In this document: positions 41,422 through 49,455 of the stretch, piece after piece
Layout: every line of letters begins with the position of its first letter
Position numbering within the stretch: position 1 is the first letter of the stretch
Source of the DNA: Nocardioides nitrophenolicus
GTDB taxonomy: Bacteria > Actinomycetota > Actinomycetes > Propionibacteriales > Nocardioidaceae
Direction of reading: 5' to 3'
Assembly (NCBI RefSeq): GCF_016907515.1
Contig: NZ_JAFBBY010000001.1
Location: 2,232,001 to 2,296,000, forward strand
Length of the DNA: 64,000 nucleotides
Made by a program: the position numbers and the translations under genes
Notes under the pieces: model-generated
What the model was told of the DNA's origin: nothing
Database searches by the model: none
Seen by the model: the letters and a program-made list of their open reading frames with translations, nothing else

Positions 41422-42150
41422 CTACTCGATGTCGCGCACCAGCGGGCTCGCCTCCGCGGCGGCCGACCAGGCCTCGACGGCGTACAGCAGCCAGGAGTGC
41501 ATGCCGGCCCGGCCGCCACTGGCCCAGCCGCGGAGGTTGGACTCGTACTCCGCGCGCAGGGCGAGGTGCGCGGCCTCCGGTACGACGAGCGACTTCTCGT
41601 CGACGCCGCGGGCGGCCGCGACCAGCCGCTCGGTCGCGCGCGCCACGATCCCGTTGTGGGAGCCGAACGGCGCGGCGGTGACCAGCTCGGCATGCACGAC
41701 GGCCGCGACCGCGAGGGCCGGGGCCTCGGTCGGCGCCGTGATCAGCTCGGCGATGCCGCGCAGCCGGGACGCCGCCTCGCCGTCGCGGGGCCGGCCGAGC
41801 AGCTCGTCGGGCAGCACGCCGCGGGCCGCGAGGGTGTGCATCCGCGCGAGGGCCTGGATCGGCTGACGACGGACGACGGGCACCAGGGAGAGCAGCTCGG
41901 TCGCCAGGCGTACGGCGTCGGCCGCGATCTCGTCGCCGTCGCCGGCCCGGACCTCGGCGAGCGTCGACGCCGAGCCCTCGAGGACGGCGCTGGCGTGGGC
42001 GCCGCGCAGCAGCGACTCGGCGGTCAGCTCCGGGCTGGTCCGCCGCAGGCCGCGGTCGCGGAGCACCACGTCGATGCCGTCGCGGGCGCCGGCGAAGCCG
42101 GACGGGACGCCCTCGAGGGAGATCAGCCAGGCGTGCGGGTCGGTGGTCAC
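41422..42150 (-). CDS. Fic-like protein with degenerate active site
   Basis: 242 residues. Residues about 40-70 (AHASAVLEGSASTLAEVRAG) resemble the Fic inhibitory/N-terminal region, and about 160-185 reads HAELVTAAPFGSHNGIVARA, which aligns with the Fic loop HPFxxGNGRxxR. The catalytic His position and GNGR are altered (TAAPFGSHNGIVAR keeps PF, GxxN and R). The protein may therefore not AMPylate, or may use a different reaction. It lies next to VapBC but is probably an old chromosomal gene, since similar genes accompany the Tad/HAD locus in other Actinobacteria. Confidence 0.75.
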   Translation of the reverse strand: MTTDPHAWLISLEGVPSGFAGARDGIDVVLRDRGLRRTSPELTAESLLRGAHASAVLEGSASTLAEVRAGDGDEIAADAVRLATELLSLVPVVRRQPIQALARMHTLAARGVLPDELLGRPRDGEAASRLRGIAELITAPTEAPALAVAAVVHAELVTAAPFGSHNGIVARATERLVAAARGVDEKSLVVPEAAHLALRAEYESNLRGWASGGRAGMHSWLLYAVEAWSAAAEASPLVRDIE

Positions 42151-42160
42151 GGAGGAAGCG

Positions 42161-42184
42161 TAGAAGGGTAGAAAGGTAGAAAGT
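42161..42184 (+). promoter_or_regulatory. Three 8-bp direct repeats upstream of vapB
   Basis: TAGAAGGG, TAGAAAGG, TAGAAAGT in a row with an exact 8-bp period, 41-64 bp before the vapB ATG. A -10-like TAGAGT lies at 42201-42206. Candidate operator for autoregulation by the VapBC complex. Confidence 0.5.
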
Positions 42185-42224
42185 GTCGGGGGTGTAAGGG
42201 TAGAGTGCGGTCAGGAGGTCCGGC

Positions 42225-42497
42225 ATGAGCCTGAACATCAAGAACGAGCGGGTGCACGCGCTGGCGCGGGAGGCTGCCCGGATCACCGGGAAGAGTCAGA
42301 CGAGCGTGATCGAGGAGGCGCTGGTGAAGCTGTTGGCGGAGTACGGCCTCGATCCGGTCGAGGCCGACCGGAAGCGGCGGATGGATGCGGTCACTCAGAT
42401 CGCGCTGGAGTGGCAGGACCTACCCGTGCTCGACGGTGAGGATCGCATTCGCGAGGTCGAGGATCTGTACGACACCGAGACCGGGCTGCCCGTCTGA
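42225..42497 (+). CDS. vapB: VapB-type antitoxin
   Basis: 90 residues. The first 50 form a ribbon-helix-helix or AbrB-like DNA-binding part typical of Rv0623-like VapB (LNIKNERVHALAREAARITG, SVIEEALVKLLAEYG). The C-terminal acidic tail (EDRIREVEDLYDTETGLP) would cover the VapC active site. Stop and vapC start overlap in TGATG. Binds its own promoter, probably at the 8-bp repeats. Confidence 0.93.
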   Translation: MSLNIKNERVHALAREAARITGKSQTSVIEEALVKLLAEYGLDPVEADRKRRMDAVTQIALEWQDLPVLDGEDRIREVEDLYDTETGLPV

Positions 42498-42883
42498 TGA
42501 TCATCGACAGCTCGGCATTGATAGCGATCCTTCGCGACGAGCCAGAACGCGAGCAGTTCGCCGAGCTCCTCCTCAGCGAGCCCAGCAAGATCTCAGCCGC
42601 CAACTGGTTCGAAGCCGCCATGGTCGCGGACAGCTCCCGGGTCCGCGCCGGAGATCGGCTCGATCGACTCATCGACGTCACGGGCCTGACGATCGAGCCG
42701 GTCACCGAGGCGCACGCCCGCGCCGCTCGGATAGCGTTCCGCCGCTATGGCAGGGGCTCGGGCTCTCGCGCCCGGCTCAACTTCGGCGACTGCTTCGCCT
42801 ACGCCCTGTCTGCGACCTCGGGCGAACCACTGCTCTACAAGGGGGAGGACTTCACGCACACTGACATCCTCAGCGCCGTCTGA
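42497..42883 (+). CDS. vapC: VapC-type PIN-domain ribonuclease toxin
   Basis: 128 residues. PIN acidic residues are in place: Asp4 in MIIDSSALIAIL, Glu about 40 in NWFEAAMV, Asp about 98 in NFGDCFAYALS and Asp about 117 in KGEDFTHTD. VapC toxins cleave tRNA or rRNA; in a genome with two tRNA sets, tRNA targeting is an interesting but untested possibility. All catalytic residues are intact, so the toxin should be active. Confidence 0.94.
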   Translation: MIIDSSALIAILRDEPEREQFAELLLSEPSKISAANWFEAAMVADSSRVRAGDRLDRLIDVTGLTIEPVTEAHARAARIAFRRYGRGSGSRARLNFGDCFAYALSATSGEPLLYKGEDFTHTDILSAV

Positions 42884-42934
42884 GGCCCGCGTGCCTCCGC
42901 GATCCGGAGCCGCTCCCGCCGTACGCTCGCCCCG

Positions 42935-43858
42935 ATGGCTACCGACTCCACTCCCGACGCACCCGGCCTCTGCTTCGGCAGCGTGGCCGAGGCCTACGAC
43001 CGCGGACGCCCCGGCTACCCGCGCGAGGCCGTGGCGTGGGTCGCGGGCGAGGAGCCGCTGGCGATCCTCGAGCTGGGGGCCGGGACCGGCAAGCTGACCG
43101 AGCACCTGGTCGCCCTCGGACACGACGTGCACGCGACCGACCCGGACCCGCGGATGCTGGACCGGCTCGGGACCCGGCTGCCGGAGCTGCGCGTCTCGCA
43201 GACGGCGGCCGAGGAGATCCCTGCGGCGGACGCGACGTACGACCTGGTGATCGCGGCCGACGCCGACGCGTGGTTCGACAGCGACCGGGCGCTGCCGGAG
43301 ATCGCGCGCGTCCTCAAGCGGGGCGGGACGTTCGCGGTGGTGCGCAACATGCGCGACGAGCGGATCCCCTGGGTCAAGCGGCTGGGCAACCTGATCGGAC
43401 ACCACGCCACTGGCGAGGGCATCGGCGAGGCGATCGACTCCTCGCCGTACTTCGGGCCGGCGGAGGAGTCGTTCTTCAAGCACTGGCAGGTGATCGACCG
43501 AGCGTCGGTCCAGGACCTCGCGCGCTCGCTGCCCGACGTCGCCGGTCTCGACCGGGCGGGGCAGGACGCGAAGGTCCAGGAGGTGCTGGCGTTCTACGAC
43601 GACTTCGGTCGCGGCATGGACGGCATGCAGCTGCCCTGGGTGACCGAGTGCTTCCGGGCGGTGGTCGGGATCCAGCCGAAGACGATCCGGCAGGAGCCCA
43701 CCCCCACGCCGAGCGCGACGACGGCCGGGGAGCCCGCCGCCGAGGAGGCGCCTGACCGCGACGTGGTCGGCGAGGACACCGTGCCGGTGGCGCTGGCGCC
43801 CGCGGTCGAGCCGCCGGCCGACGACGACTCGGGCATGCTGCTCATCGACTTCCGCTGA
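42935..43858 (+). CDS. Class I SAM-dependent methyltransferase
   Basis: 307 residues. SAM motif ILELGAGTGKLTEHLVALGH (about 40-60), acidic loop VHATDPDPRML, and ERVLKRGGTF-like motif IARVLKRGGTFAVVRNM. The last 70 residues are a Pro/Ala/Glu-rich extension not needed for catalysis. Starts with ATG at 42935; 51 bp after vapC but not obviously part of that operon. Related to UbiE/COQ5-like small-molecule methyltransferases; substrate unknown. Confidence 0.9.
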   Translation: MATDSTPDAPGLCFGSVAEAYDRGRPGYPREAVAWVAGEEPLAILELGAGTGKLTEHLVALGHDVHATDPDPRMLDRLGTRLPELRVSQTAAEEIPAADATYDLVIAADADAWFDSDRALPEIARVLKRGGTFAVVRNMRDERIPWVKRLGNLIGHHATGEGIGEAIDSSPYFGPAEESFFKHWQVIDRASVQDLARSLPDVAGLDRAGQDAKVQEVLAFYDDFGRGMDGMQLPWVTECFRAVVGIQPKTIRQEPTPTPSATTAGEPAAEEAPDRDVVGEDTVPVALAPAVEPPADDDSGMLLIDFR

Positions 43859-43904
43859 CGCCGGTCGACGCCCATCACGGCGCCGGGTGCGGCACCATGG
43901 GCGG

Positions 43905-45026
43905 ATGCGAGGCGGGCGGTGGTGGCGCCGGGACCACCTGGGGACGGATGCGGACCGGGCCGCGTTCCGGGCCCTGCACCAGGCGTCGCTGGCGGCGCCG
44001 GCGCTCCGCGAGGGGCTGACCAGCGCCAGTGCGGAGCGGGCGATCCGACATCTGCGCGCGCTGCTGGGGACACCGGCGCTGGCGATCACCGACACCGAGG
44101 CGGTGCTGGCCTGGGACGGGGTGGGCGACCACCACCTCGACCAGGCGGCGGTCGAGGGGCTGCTGGCGATCGAGAAGGGCAGCACCCGCACGGTCGACCG
44201 CGACCAGCTCGGCTGCTCGGTGGGCGGCTGCCCGGTGCGGACCGGGGTGGTGAGTCCGCTCGTGGTCGAGGGTCGGGTGCTGGGCACGGTGCAGGCGTTC
44301 GCGCCGACGCCGACGGCGGGCCTGGTGCGGGCGACCGAGGAGGTGGCGGAGTGGGTGTCGGGGCAGCTGGAGCTGGCCGAGCTCGACGCCCACCGCAACC
44401 GGATGATCGAGGCCGAGGTGCGCGCGCTGCGGGCCCAGATCAGTCCGCACTTCGTCTACAACTCGCTCAACGCGATCGCGAGCTTCGTGCGCACCGACCC
44501 GGACCGGGCGCGCGAGCTGCTGCTGGAGTTCGCGGACTTCACCCGGTACTCCTTCCGTCGCCACGGCGACTACACCACGCTGGCCGAGGAGCTGCGCTCG
44601 ATCGAGCGCTACCTCCTCCTCGAGCAGGCACGCTTCGGGGACCGGCTCCAGGTGACACTCAACATCGCGCCGGAGGTGCTGCCGGTCGTCGTCCCGTTCC
44701 TGTGCATCCAGCCGCTCGTCGAGAACGCCGTGCGCCACGGCCTCGAGGGCGCCGACCAGACCGGGCATCTCACGATCCTCGCCCACGACCGGGGACACGA
44801 GGCGGTGCTGGAGGTCGAGGACAACGGGGTCGGCGAGGACCCGGAGCGGGTACGCCGGGCGCTGGCCGGCGACAGCGAGCTCGACTCCGTGGGCCTAGGG
44901 AACGTGGACGCCCGGCTGCGCGCGAGCTTCGGTGACGACTACGGTCTGGTCGTGGAGACCGCTCCGGGGGCCGGGACCAAGGTGATCGTGCGGGTGCCGA
45001 AGTTCGCGCCGGGCGTGAGCGCATGA
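43905..45026 (+). CDS. LytS-type sensor histidine kinase with GAF-like domain
   Basis: 373 residues from an ATG at 43905 (a GTG at 43887 is also possible). A GAF-like input domain covers about 40-160 and contains GCSVGGCPVRTG, a Cys pair that might bind a ligand or metal. The kinase part is of the His_kinase (PF06580) type: RAQISPHFVYNSLNAIASFV (His about 182), and ATPase motifs CIQPLVENAVRHGLE and DNGVGEDP with GLGNVDARL. It lacks membrane helices, so it senses a cytoplasmic signal. Coupled (ATGA) to the LytTR regulator. Confidence 0.93.
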   Translation: MRGGRWWRRDHLGTDADRAAFRALHQASLAAPALREGLTSASAERAIRHLRALLGTPALAITDTEAVLAWDGVGDHHLDQAAVEGLLAIEKGSTRTVDRDQLGCSVGGCPVRTGVVSPLVVEGRVLGTVQAFAPTPTAGLVRATEEVAEWVSGQLELAELDAHRNRMIEAEVRALRAQISPHFVYNSLNAIASFVRTDPDRARELLLEFADFTRYSFRRHGDYTTLAEELRSIERYLLLEQARFGDRLQVTLNIAPEVLPVVVPFLCIQPLVENAVRHGLEGADQTGHLTILAHDRGHEAVLEVEDNGVGEDPERVRRALAGDSELDSVGLGNVDARLRASFGDDYGLVVETAPGAGTKVIVRVPKFAPGVSA

Positions 45027-45775
45027 GCGCGCCGGGCGGCGGCCTGCGCGTGCTCGTCGTCGACGACGAGCGACCCGCGCTCGACGAGCTGAGCTACCTG
45101 CTCGACGCCGACGACCGGGTGGGCGAGGTGATCGCCTGCCAGTCGGCCACCGACGGGCTGCGGATCCTGCGCGAGCGCGAGGTCGACTGCGTCTTCCTCG
45201 ACATCCAGATGCCGGGCCTGACCGGCCTGGAGCTGGCGGAGGTGCTCGGCCGGTTCAAGCAGCCGCCGCCGGTGGTGTTCGTGACCGCCCACGAGCAGCA
45301 TGCGGTCGATGCCTTCGACCTGCACGCCGTCGACTACGTGCTCAAGCCGGTGCGGCCCGAGCGCCTCGCCGAGGCCGTACGCCGCGTGCTCGGCGGCGCC
45401 TCCCCGGCCCCGGCCGCGGCGGACGCCCAGGTCGCGGTGGAGCGCGGCGGCGTCACGAGGTTCGTGGATCGCGCCGACATCACGCACGTGGAGGCGCAGG
45501 GCGACTACGCCCGGCTGCACACCATCGCGGGCGACGGCTACCTGGTCCGGGTCCCGCTGACGACGCTGGAGGAGGAGTGGGCGGAGGCCGGGTTCCACCG
45601 GATCCACCGGTCCCTGCTGGTGGCGCTGGCGCACGTGACCGAGGTGCGCAGCGACGCCGGCCGCACCTCGGTCGTGGTGGGCGGCAGGTCCGGTGGCACC
45701 GAGCTGCCGGTGAGCCGGCGCCACACCCGCGGGCTGCGCGACGTCCTGGTCCGCCGGGCCCGCGCGGGAGGCTGA
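45023..45775 (+). CDS. LytTR-type response regulator
   Basis: 250 residues. Receiver domain RVLVVDDERPALDELSYLL (Asp11/12), phosphoacceptor in CVFLDIQMPGLTG, Lys in VDYVLKPVRP. LytTR DNA-binding domain from about 135 (FVDRADITHVEAQGDYARLH, FHRIHRSLLVALAHVTEV). Pairs with the LytS-type kinase and, by position, controls the symporter operon 20 bp downstream. Confidence 0.95.
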   Translation: MSAPGGGLRVLVVDDERPALDELSYLLDADDRVGEVIACQSATDGLRILREREVDCVFLDIQMPGLTGLELAEVLGRFKQPPPVVFVTAHEQHAVDAFDLHAVDYVLKPVRPERLAEAVRRVLGGASPAPAAADAQVAVERGGVTRFVDRADITHVEAQGDYARLHTIAGDGYLVRVPLTTLEEEWAEAGFHRIHRSLLVALAHVTEVRSDAGRTSVVVGGRSGGTELPVSRRHTRGLRDVLVRRARAGG

Positions 45776-45793
45776 GATGCGCGGGAGGTCGAG

Positions 45794-46174
45794 ATGACCG
45801 AGCGGGTGCGGGTCACCGGGCCGCCGCGGCACACCCCGGCCGGGAGGGCGGCGAGCCGGCTCGGCGACGTGCACGAGCAGACCGCGCTGGGTGACGTCTA
45901 CCTCCGCTCGCTGCTGCGCGCCCAGCTCGGCCTGGCCGCCGGGCTGCTCGCGCTGCTGGCCGTGACGCTGGGCGTGCTCCCCCTCGCCTTCCACCTGGCG
46001 CCGGCGCTGGCCGACGTGCGCCCGCTCGGGATCCCGCTGCCGTGGCTGGTGCTCGGCGTCCTCGTCCATCCCTTCCTGCTGCTGCTCGCCTGGCGCTACG
46101 TCCGCAGCGCGGAGCGCAACGAGCAGGTCTTCGCCGACCTGGTCGGCGGGGAGAGCGGACCCGGGGAGGACTGA
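45794..46174 (+). CDS. Small two-helix membrane protein paired with symporter
   Basis: 126 residues with helix 1 AGLLALLAVTLGVLPLAFHL and helix 2 LPWLVLGVLVHPFLLLLAWRY, a DUF485-like or MctB-like arrangement. Its stop overlaps the symporter ATG (TGATG). Small partners of this kind occur with ActP/MctC-type acetate/pyruvate symporters. The N-terminus is polar and the true start could be a few codons later. Confidence 0.82.
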   Translation: MTERVRVTGPPRHTPAGRAASRLGDVHEQTALGDVYLRSLLRAQLGLAAGLLALLAVTLGVLPLAFHLAPALADVRPLGIPLPWLVLGVLVHPFLLLLAWRYVRSAERNEQVFADLVGGESGPGED

Positions 46175-47670
46175 TGGAGCGCGCCGACGTCCCGGGCCTG
46201 GTCGCGGTCGTGCTGGTCACGGTCGCGACGCTGGCGATCGGCACCTGGGGGCTGCGCTTCTCCCGCACCACGAGCGACTTCTTCGTCGCCTCCCGGACGG
46301 TGCGGCCGGGACTGAACGCGTCGGCGATCGGCGGGGAGTACCTCTCCGCCGCGTCCTTCCTCGGCATCGCCGGGCTGCTGCTAGTCGGCGGTGCCGACAT
46401 GCTGTGGTACCCGGTGGGCTGGACCGCCGGCTACCTCGTGCTCCTGGTGCTGGTGGCCGCGCCGCTGCGCCGCTCGGGTGCCTACACGCTGCCCGACTTC
46501 GCCGAGGCCCGGCTCGGCTCGCGGACCGTGCGCGCGGCCTGCTCGCTGCTGGTCGTCGGCATCGGCTGGCTGTACCTGATCCCGCAGTTCGAGGGCGCCG
46601 GCATCACGCTGCGCTCCGCGATCGGCGCGCCCGAATGGGTCGGCGTGCTGGTGGTGGCGGCGATCGTGCTCGCCAACGTGACGTCGGGCGGGATGCGGTC
46701 GGTGACCTTCGTCCAGGCCTTCCAGTACTGGCTCAAGCTGACCGCGCTGCTCGTTCCCGCCGCCGTGCTGGTCGCGGTCTGGTGGGGCGACGGCCGACCG
46801 GGCGGCGCCGGCGGCGGCGACTGGTCCTACCCGGTGGCGGGCGACGGCGGGGTCGGGCTGTACACGACGTACTCGCTGATCGTGGGACTCTTCCTCGGGA
46901 CGATGGGGCTGCCGCACGTGGTGGTGCGCTTCTACACCAACCCCGACGGCCGCGCCGCCCGGCGTACGACGGTCGCGGTGCTCGCGCTGCTCGGGCTGTT
47001 CTACCTCTGGCCGCCGGTGTACGCCGCCCTCGGCCGCGTGTACGGCGACCGGCTGGTCGCCGAGGGCCGCTCGGACGTGCTGGTGCTGGAGCTGCCGCGG
47101 GCGATGCTCGACGGGGTGGGCGGCGACGTACTGACCGGGCTGGTCACCGCCGGCGCGTTCGCGGCCTTCCTGTCGACCTCCTCCGGGCTGGCGATCGCGG
47201 TCGCGGGCGTGCTCACCCAGGACGTGACGAGCCGGCTGGTCAGCGAGCAGCGAGGGGTGGCGGCCTTCCGGCTCGCGGCCATGGTGGCGGTGGTGATCCC
47301 GGTGCTGGCGGCGCTGCTGGTCCGCAATGTCGGCGTGGCGCAGTCGGTGGGGCTGGCGTTCGCAGTGGCCGCGTCGACCTTCTGCCCGCTGCTCGTGCTC
47401 GGCATCTGGTGGCGCCGGCTCACCGACGCCGGCGCCCTCGCCGGACTGGCCGCCGGCGGCCTCGGCGCCGGGGGCGCGGCGATCGCGACCCTGGCCGGCT
47501 ACGCGCCTGGCGGGTGGGCGGGCGCGCTGCTCGGCCAGCCGGCCGCGTGGAGCGTGCCGCTGGCGGTGCTGGTGATGGTCACCGTCTCCCTCGCGACCGC
47601 GGACCGGGAGCCGGCGCACGCCCGCCGCTTCCTGGTGCGGCTGCACACACCGGAGTCACTCAGCCGCTGA
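46174..47670 (+). CDS. Sodium/solute symporter (SSS family), ActP/MctC-like monocarboxylate transporter
   Basis: 498 residues, about 13 helices. SSS features: SRTVRPGLNASAIGGEYLSA near residue 45 (sodium and substrate site on the first broken helix), GMRSVTFVQAFQYWLKL and GLPHVVVRFYTNPD as in ActP/MctC proteins. Imports acetate, pyruvate or similar acids with Na+ or H+. A cytosolic LytS/LytTR pair directly upstream suggests induction by such acids. Its 3' end overlaps the convergent MFS gene by 11 bp. Confidence 0.93.
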   Translation: MERADVPGLVAVVLVTVATLAIGTWGLRFSRTTSDFFVASRTVRPGLNASAIGGEYLSAASFLGIAGLLLVGGADMLWYPVGWTAGYLVLLVLVAAPLRRSGAYTLPDFAEARLGSRTVRAACSLLVVGIGWLYLIPQFEGAGITLRSAIGAPEWVGVLVVAAIVLANVTSGGMRSVTFVQAFQYWLKLTALLVPAAVLVAVWWGDGRPGGAGGGDWSYPVAGDGGVGLYTTYSLIVGLFLGTMGLPHVVVRFYTNPDGRAARRTTVAVLALLGLFYLWPPVYAALGRVYGDRLVAEGRSDVLVLELPRAMLDGVGGDVLTGLVTAGAFAAFLSTSSGLAIAVAGVLTQDVTSRLVSEQRGVAAFRLAAMVAVVIPVLAALLVRNVGVAQSVGLAFAVAASTFCPLLVLGIWWRRLTDAGALAGLAAGGLGAGGAAIATLAGYAPGGWAGALLGQPAAWSVPLAVLVMVTVSLATADREPAHARRFLVRLHTPESLSR

Positions 47671-48868
47671 CCACCGCCGCCTCAGGTACGTCGAGCGCCC
47701 GCCGCAGCTCGCCGCCCGGCGCCTTCGCCGCCAGGGCGAGCACCACGAGCCCGAGCACGGTGATGCCGGCGCCCGCCCACAGCGGCGAGGTGTACCCGAG
47801 GCCGGCGGCGAGGGTAAGGCCGCCGAGCCAGGCACCGAGGGCGTTGCCGAGGTTGAAGGCGGCGATGTTGGCGCCGGAGGCCAGGGTGGGCGCGGTGCTG
47901 GCGAAGTGCATCACCCGCATCTGCAGGCCGGGCACCGTGGCGAAGCCGACGCCGCCCATCAGCAGCAGCGAGAGGACGGTCAGTGGCTTGCTGCCGGCGG
48001 TGAGTGCGAACGCGACGAGCACGACGGTGAGCGCGGCGAGGACGACGAGCAGGGTGCGGGCCAGGTCCCGGTCGGCCGCACGGCCGCCCGCCACGTTCCC
48101 GACGAACAGCCCGACGCCGAACAGCACGAGCAGCCACGGGACCGTGCCGGCGGCGAAGCCGCTCACCTCGGTGAGGGTGAACGCGATGTAGGTGAAGCCG
48201 CCGAACATGCCGCCGAAGCCGAGGACGGTGACCACGATCGAGAACCAGACCTGGGGGCTGCGGAAGGCGGCGAGCTCGGTGCGGGCGCTCGTCGTACCGG
48301 ACCTCCCGTCGGCGTCGGCGCCGCGGGCGGCCGGGACGAGGGCGGCGATGCCGGCGAAGGCGAGCACGCCGATGACGGTGATCGCCCAGAAGGTGGCGCG
48401 CCAGCCGGCGGCCTGGCCGAGGAAGGTGCCGAGCGGGACGCCGAGGACGTTGGCGAGGGTGAGCCCGCCGAACATGAAGGCGATCGCGCTGGCCCGCCGC
48501 TCGGGGGCGACCAGGCCGGCGGCGACGACGGAGCCGATGCCGAAGAAGGCGCCGTGGCACAGCGCGGCGACGACGCGGCCGGTCATCATCGTGGCGTAGT
48601 CGGGGGCGACGGCGGAGATCAGGTTGCCGAGGATGAAGAGCACCATCAACCCGAGCAGCGCGGTCTTGCGCGGCACCCGAGTGAGGGCGAGGGTCAGCGC
48701 GATGGCGCCGACGGCGACGCTGAGCGCGTAGCCGGAGATGAGGTAGCCGGCGGTGGTCTCGGTGACGGCGAAGTCGTCCGCGACCTCGGGCAGCAGGCCC
48801 ATGATCACGAACTCGGTGAGGCCGATCCCGAACCCGCCGATGGCGAGGGCGAGGAGTGCGACAGGCAT
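47660..48868 (-). CDS. MFS efflux transporter (DHA1-like)
   Basis: 402 residues, 12 helices. Motifs of drug/sugar efflux MFS proteins: LTEFVIMGLLPEVADDFAV at the N-terminus, RVPRKTALLGLMVLFILGN (motif A), and MTGRVVAALCHGAFFGIGSV. Related to arabinose efflux permease AraJ and Cmx-type chloramphenicol exporters. It is divergent from a MarR regulator with operator-like palindromes between them, so it is probably repressed by that regulator and induced by a drug or aromatic acid. Confidence 0.92.
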   Translation of the reverse strand: MPVALLALAIGGFGIGLTEFVIMGLLPEVADDFAVTETTAGYLISGYALSVAVGAIALTLALTRVPRKTALLGLMVLFILGNLISAVAPDYATMMTGRVVAALCHGAFFGIGSVVAAGLVAPERRASAIAFMFGGLTLANVLGVPLGTFLGQAAGWRATFWAITVIGVLAFAGIAALVPAARGADADGRSGTTSARTELAAFRSPQVWFSIVVTVLGFGGMFGGFTYIAFTLTEVSGFAAGTVPWLLVLFGVGLFVGNVAGGRAADRDLARTLLVVLAALTVVLVAFALTAGSKPLTVLSLLLMGGVGFATVPGLQMRVMHFASTAPTLASGANIAAFNLGNALGAWLGGLTLAAGLGYTSPLWAGAGITVLGLVVLALAAKAPGGELRRALDVPEAAVVSG

Positions 48869-48907
48869 GAGGCTTCCTGGTGGTGACGTGGGCAGATAGT
48901 CCGCGTA

Positions 48908-48955
48908 TGCACTAGTTGCACACGCTGCCTATTTATAGTTGCACGCGCGCACTAT
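48908..48955. promoter_or_regulatory. MarR-type operators between MFS and marR genes
   Basis: Two palindromes: TGCACTAGTTGCA at 48908-48920 and the 21-bp imperfect inverted repeat ATAGTTGCA ... GCACTAT at 48935-48955. Both share a (T)AGTTGCA core. A -10-like TATGCT for marR lies at 48970-48975. Confidence 0.6.
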
Positions 48956-48999
48956 CCGCGCAACCCAGGTATGCTGGAGGCCGGCTGACAGGAGGACCC

Positions 49000-49449
49000 A
49001 TGGGCATCGCCGACGACGCGGTCGAGATCCGCACCCAGGGCTGGCGCACGCTCGCCGCCCTGCACGGGCTGATCGAGACCGCCCTGGAGAAGGCGCTGCA
49101 GCGCGACCACGACCTCTCGGTCGTCGAGTTCACCGTCCTCGACGCGCTCAGCCGCCAGGACGGCTGGCACATGCGGATGCAGCAGCTGGCCCGCGCGGCC
49201 GCGCTGTCCGCCTCCGCGACCACCCGGCTGGTCACCCGGCTCGAGAACCGCGGCCTGCTCACCCGGATCCTGTGCGCCGACGACCGGCGCGGGATCTACA
49301 CCGAGCTCACCCCCGCGGGACGGGCCCTGCTGGAGAAGGCGCGCCCGCTGCACGACGACGTGCTGCGTACGACGCTGGACCAGGCCGGCGAGGTCCCCGA
49401 GCTCGCCGGCCTGGTCCGCTTCGTCGGGACGGTCAGTCCCGTCGCCTGA
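49000..49449 (+). CDS. MarR-family transcriptional regulator
   Basis: 149 residues from the ATG at 49000, with AGGAGG 6 bases upstream. Winged-helix region: LSVVEFTVLDALSRQ, MRMQQLARAAALSASATTRLV, wing LCADDRRGIYTELTPAG. The signature Asp-Asp-Arg-Arg is present. It should repress the divergent MFS transporter gene. Confidence 0.94.
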   Translation: MGIADDAVEIRTQGWRTLAALHGLIETALEKALQRDHDLSVVEFTVLDALSRQDGWHMRMQQLARAAALSASATTRLVTRLENRGLLTRILCADDRRGIYTELTPAGRALLEKARPLHDDVLRTTLDQAGEVPELAGLVRFVGTVSPVA

Positions 49450-49455
49450 CCGGGG

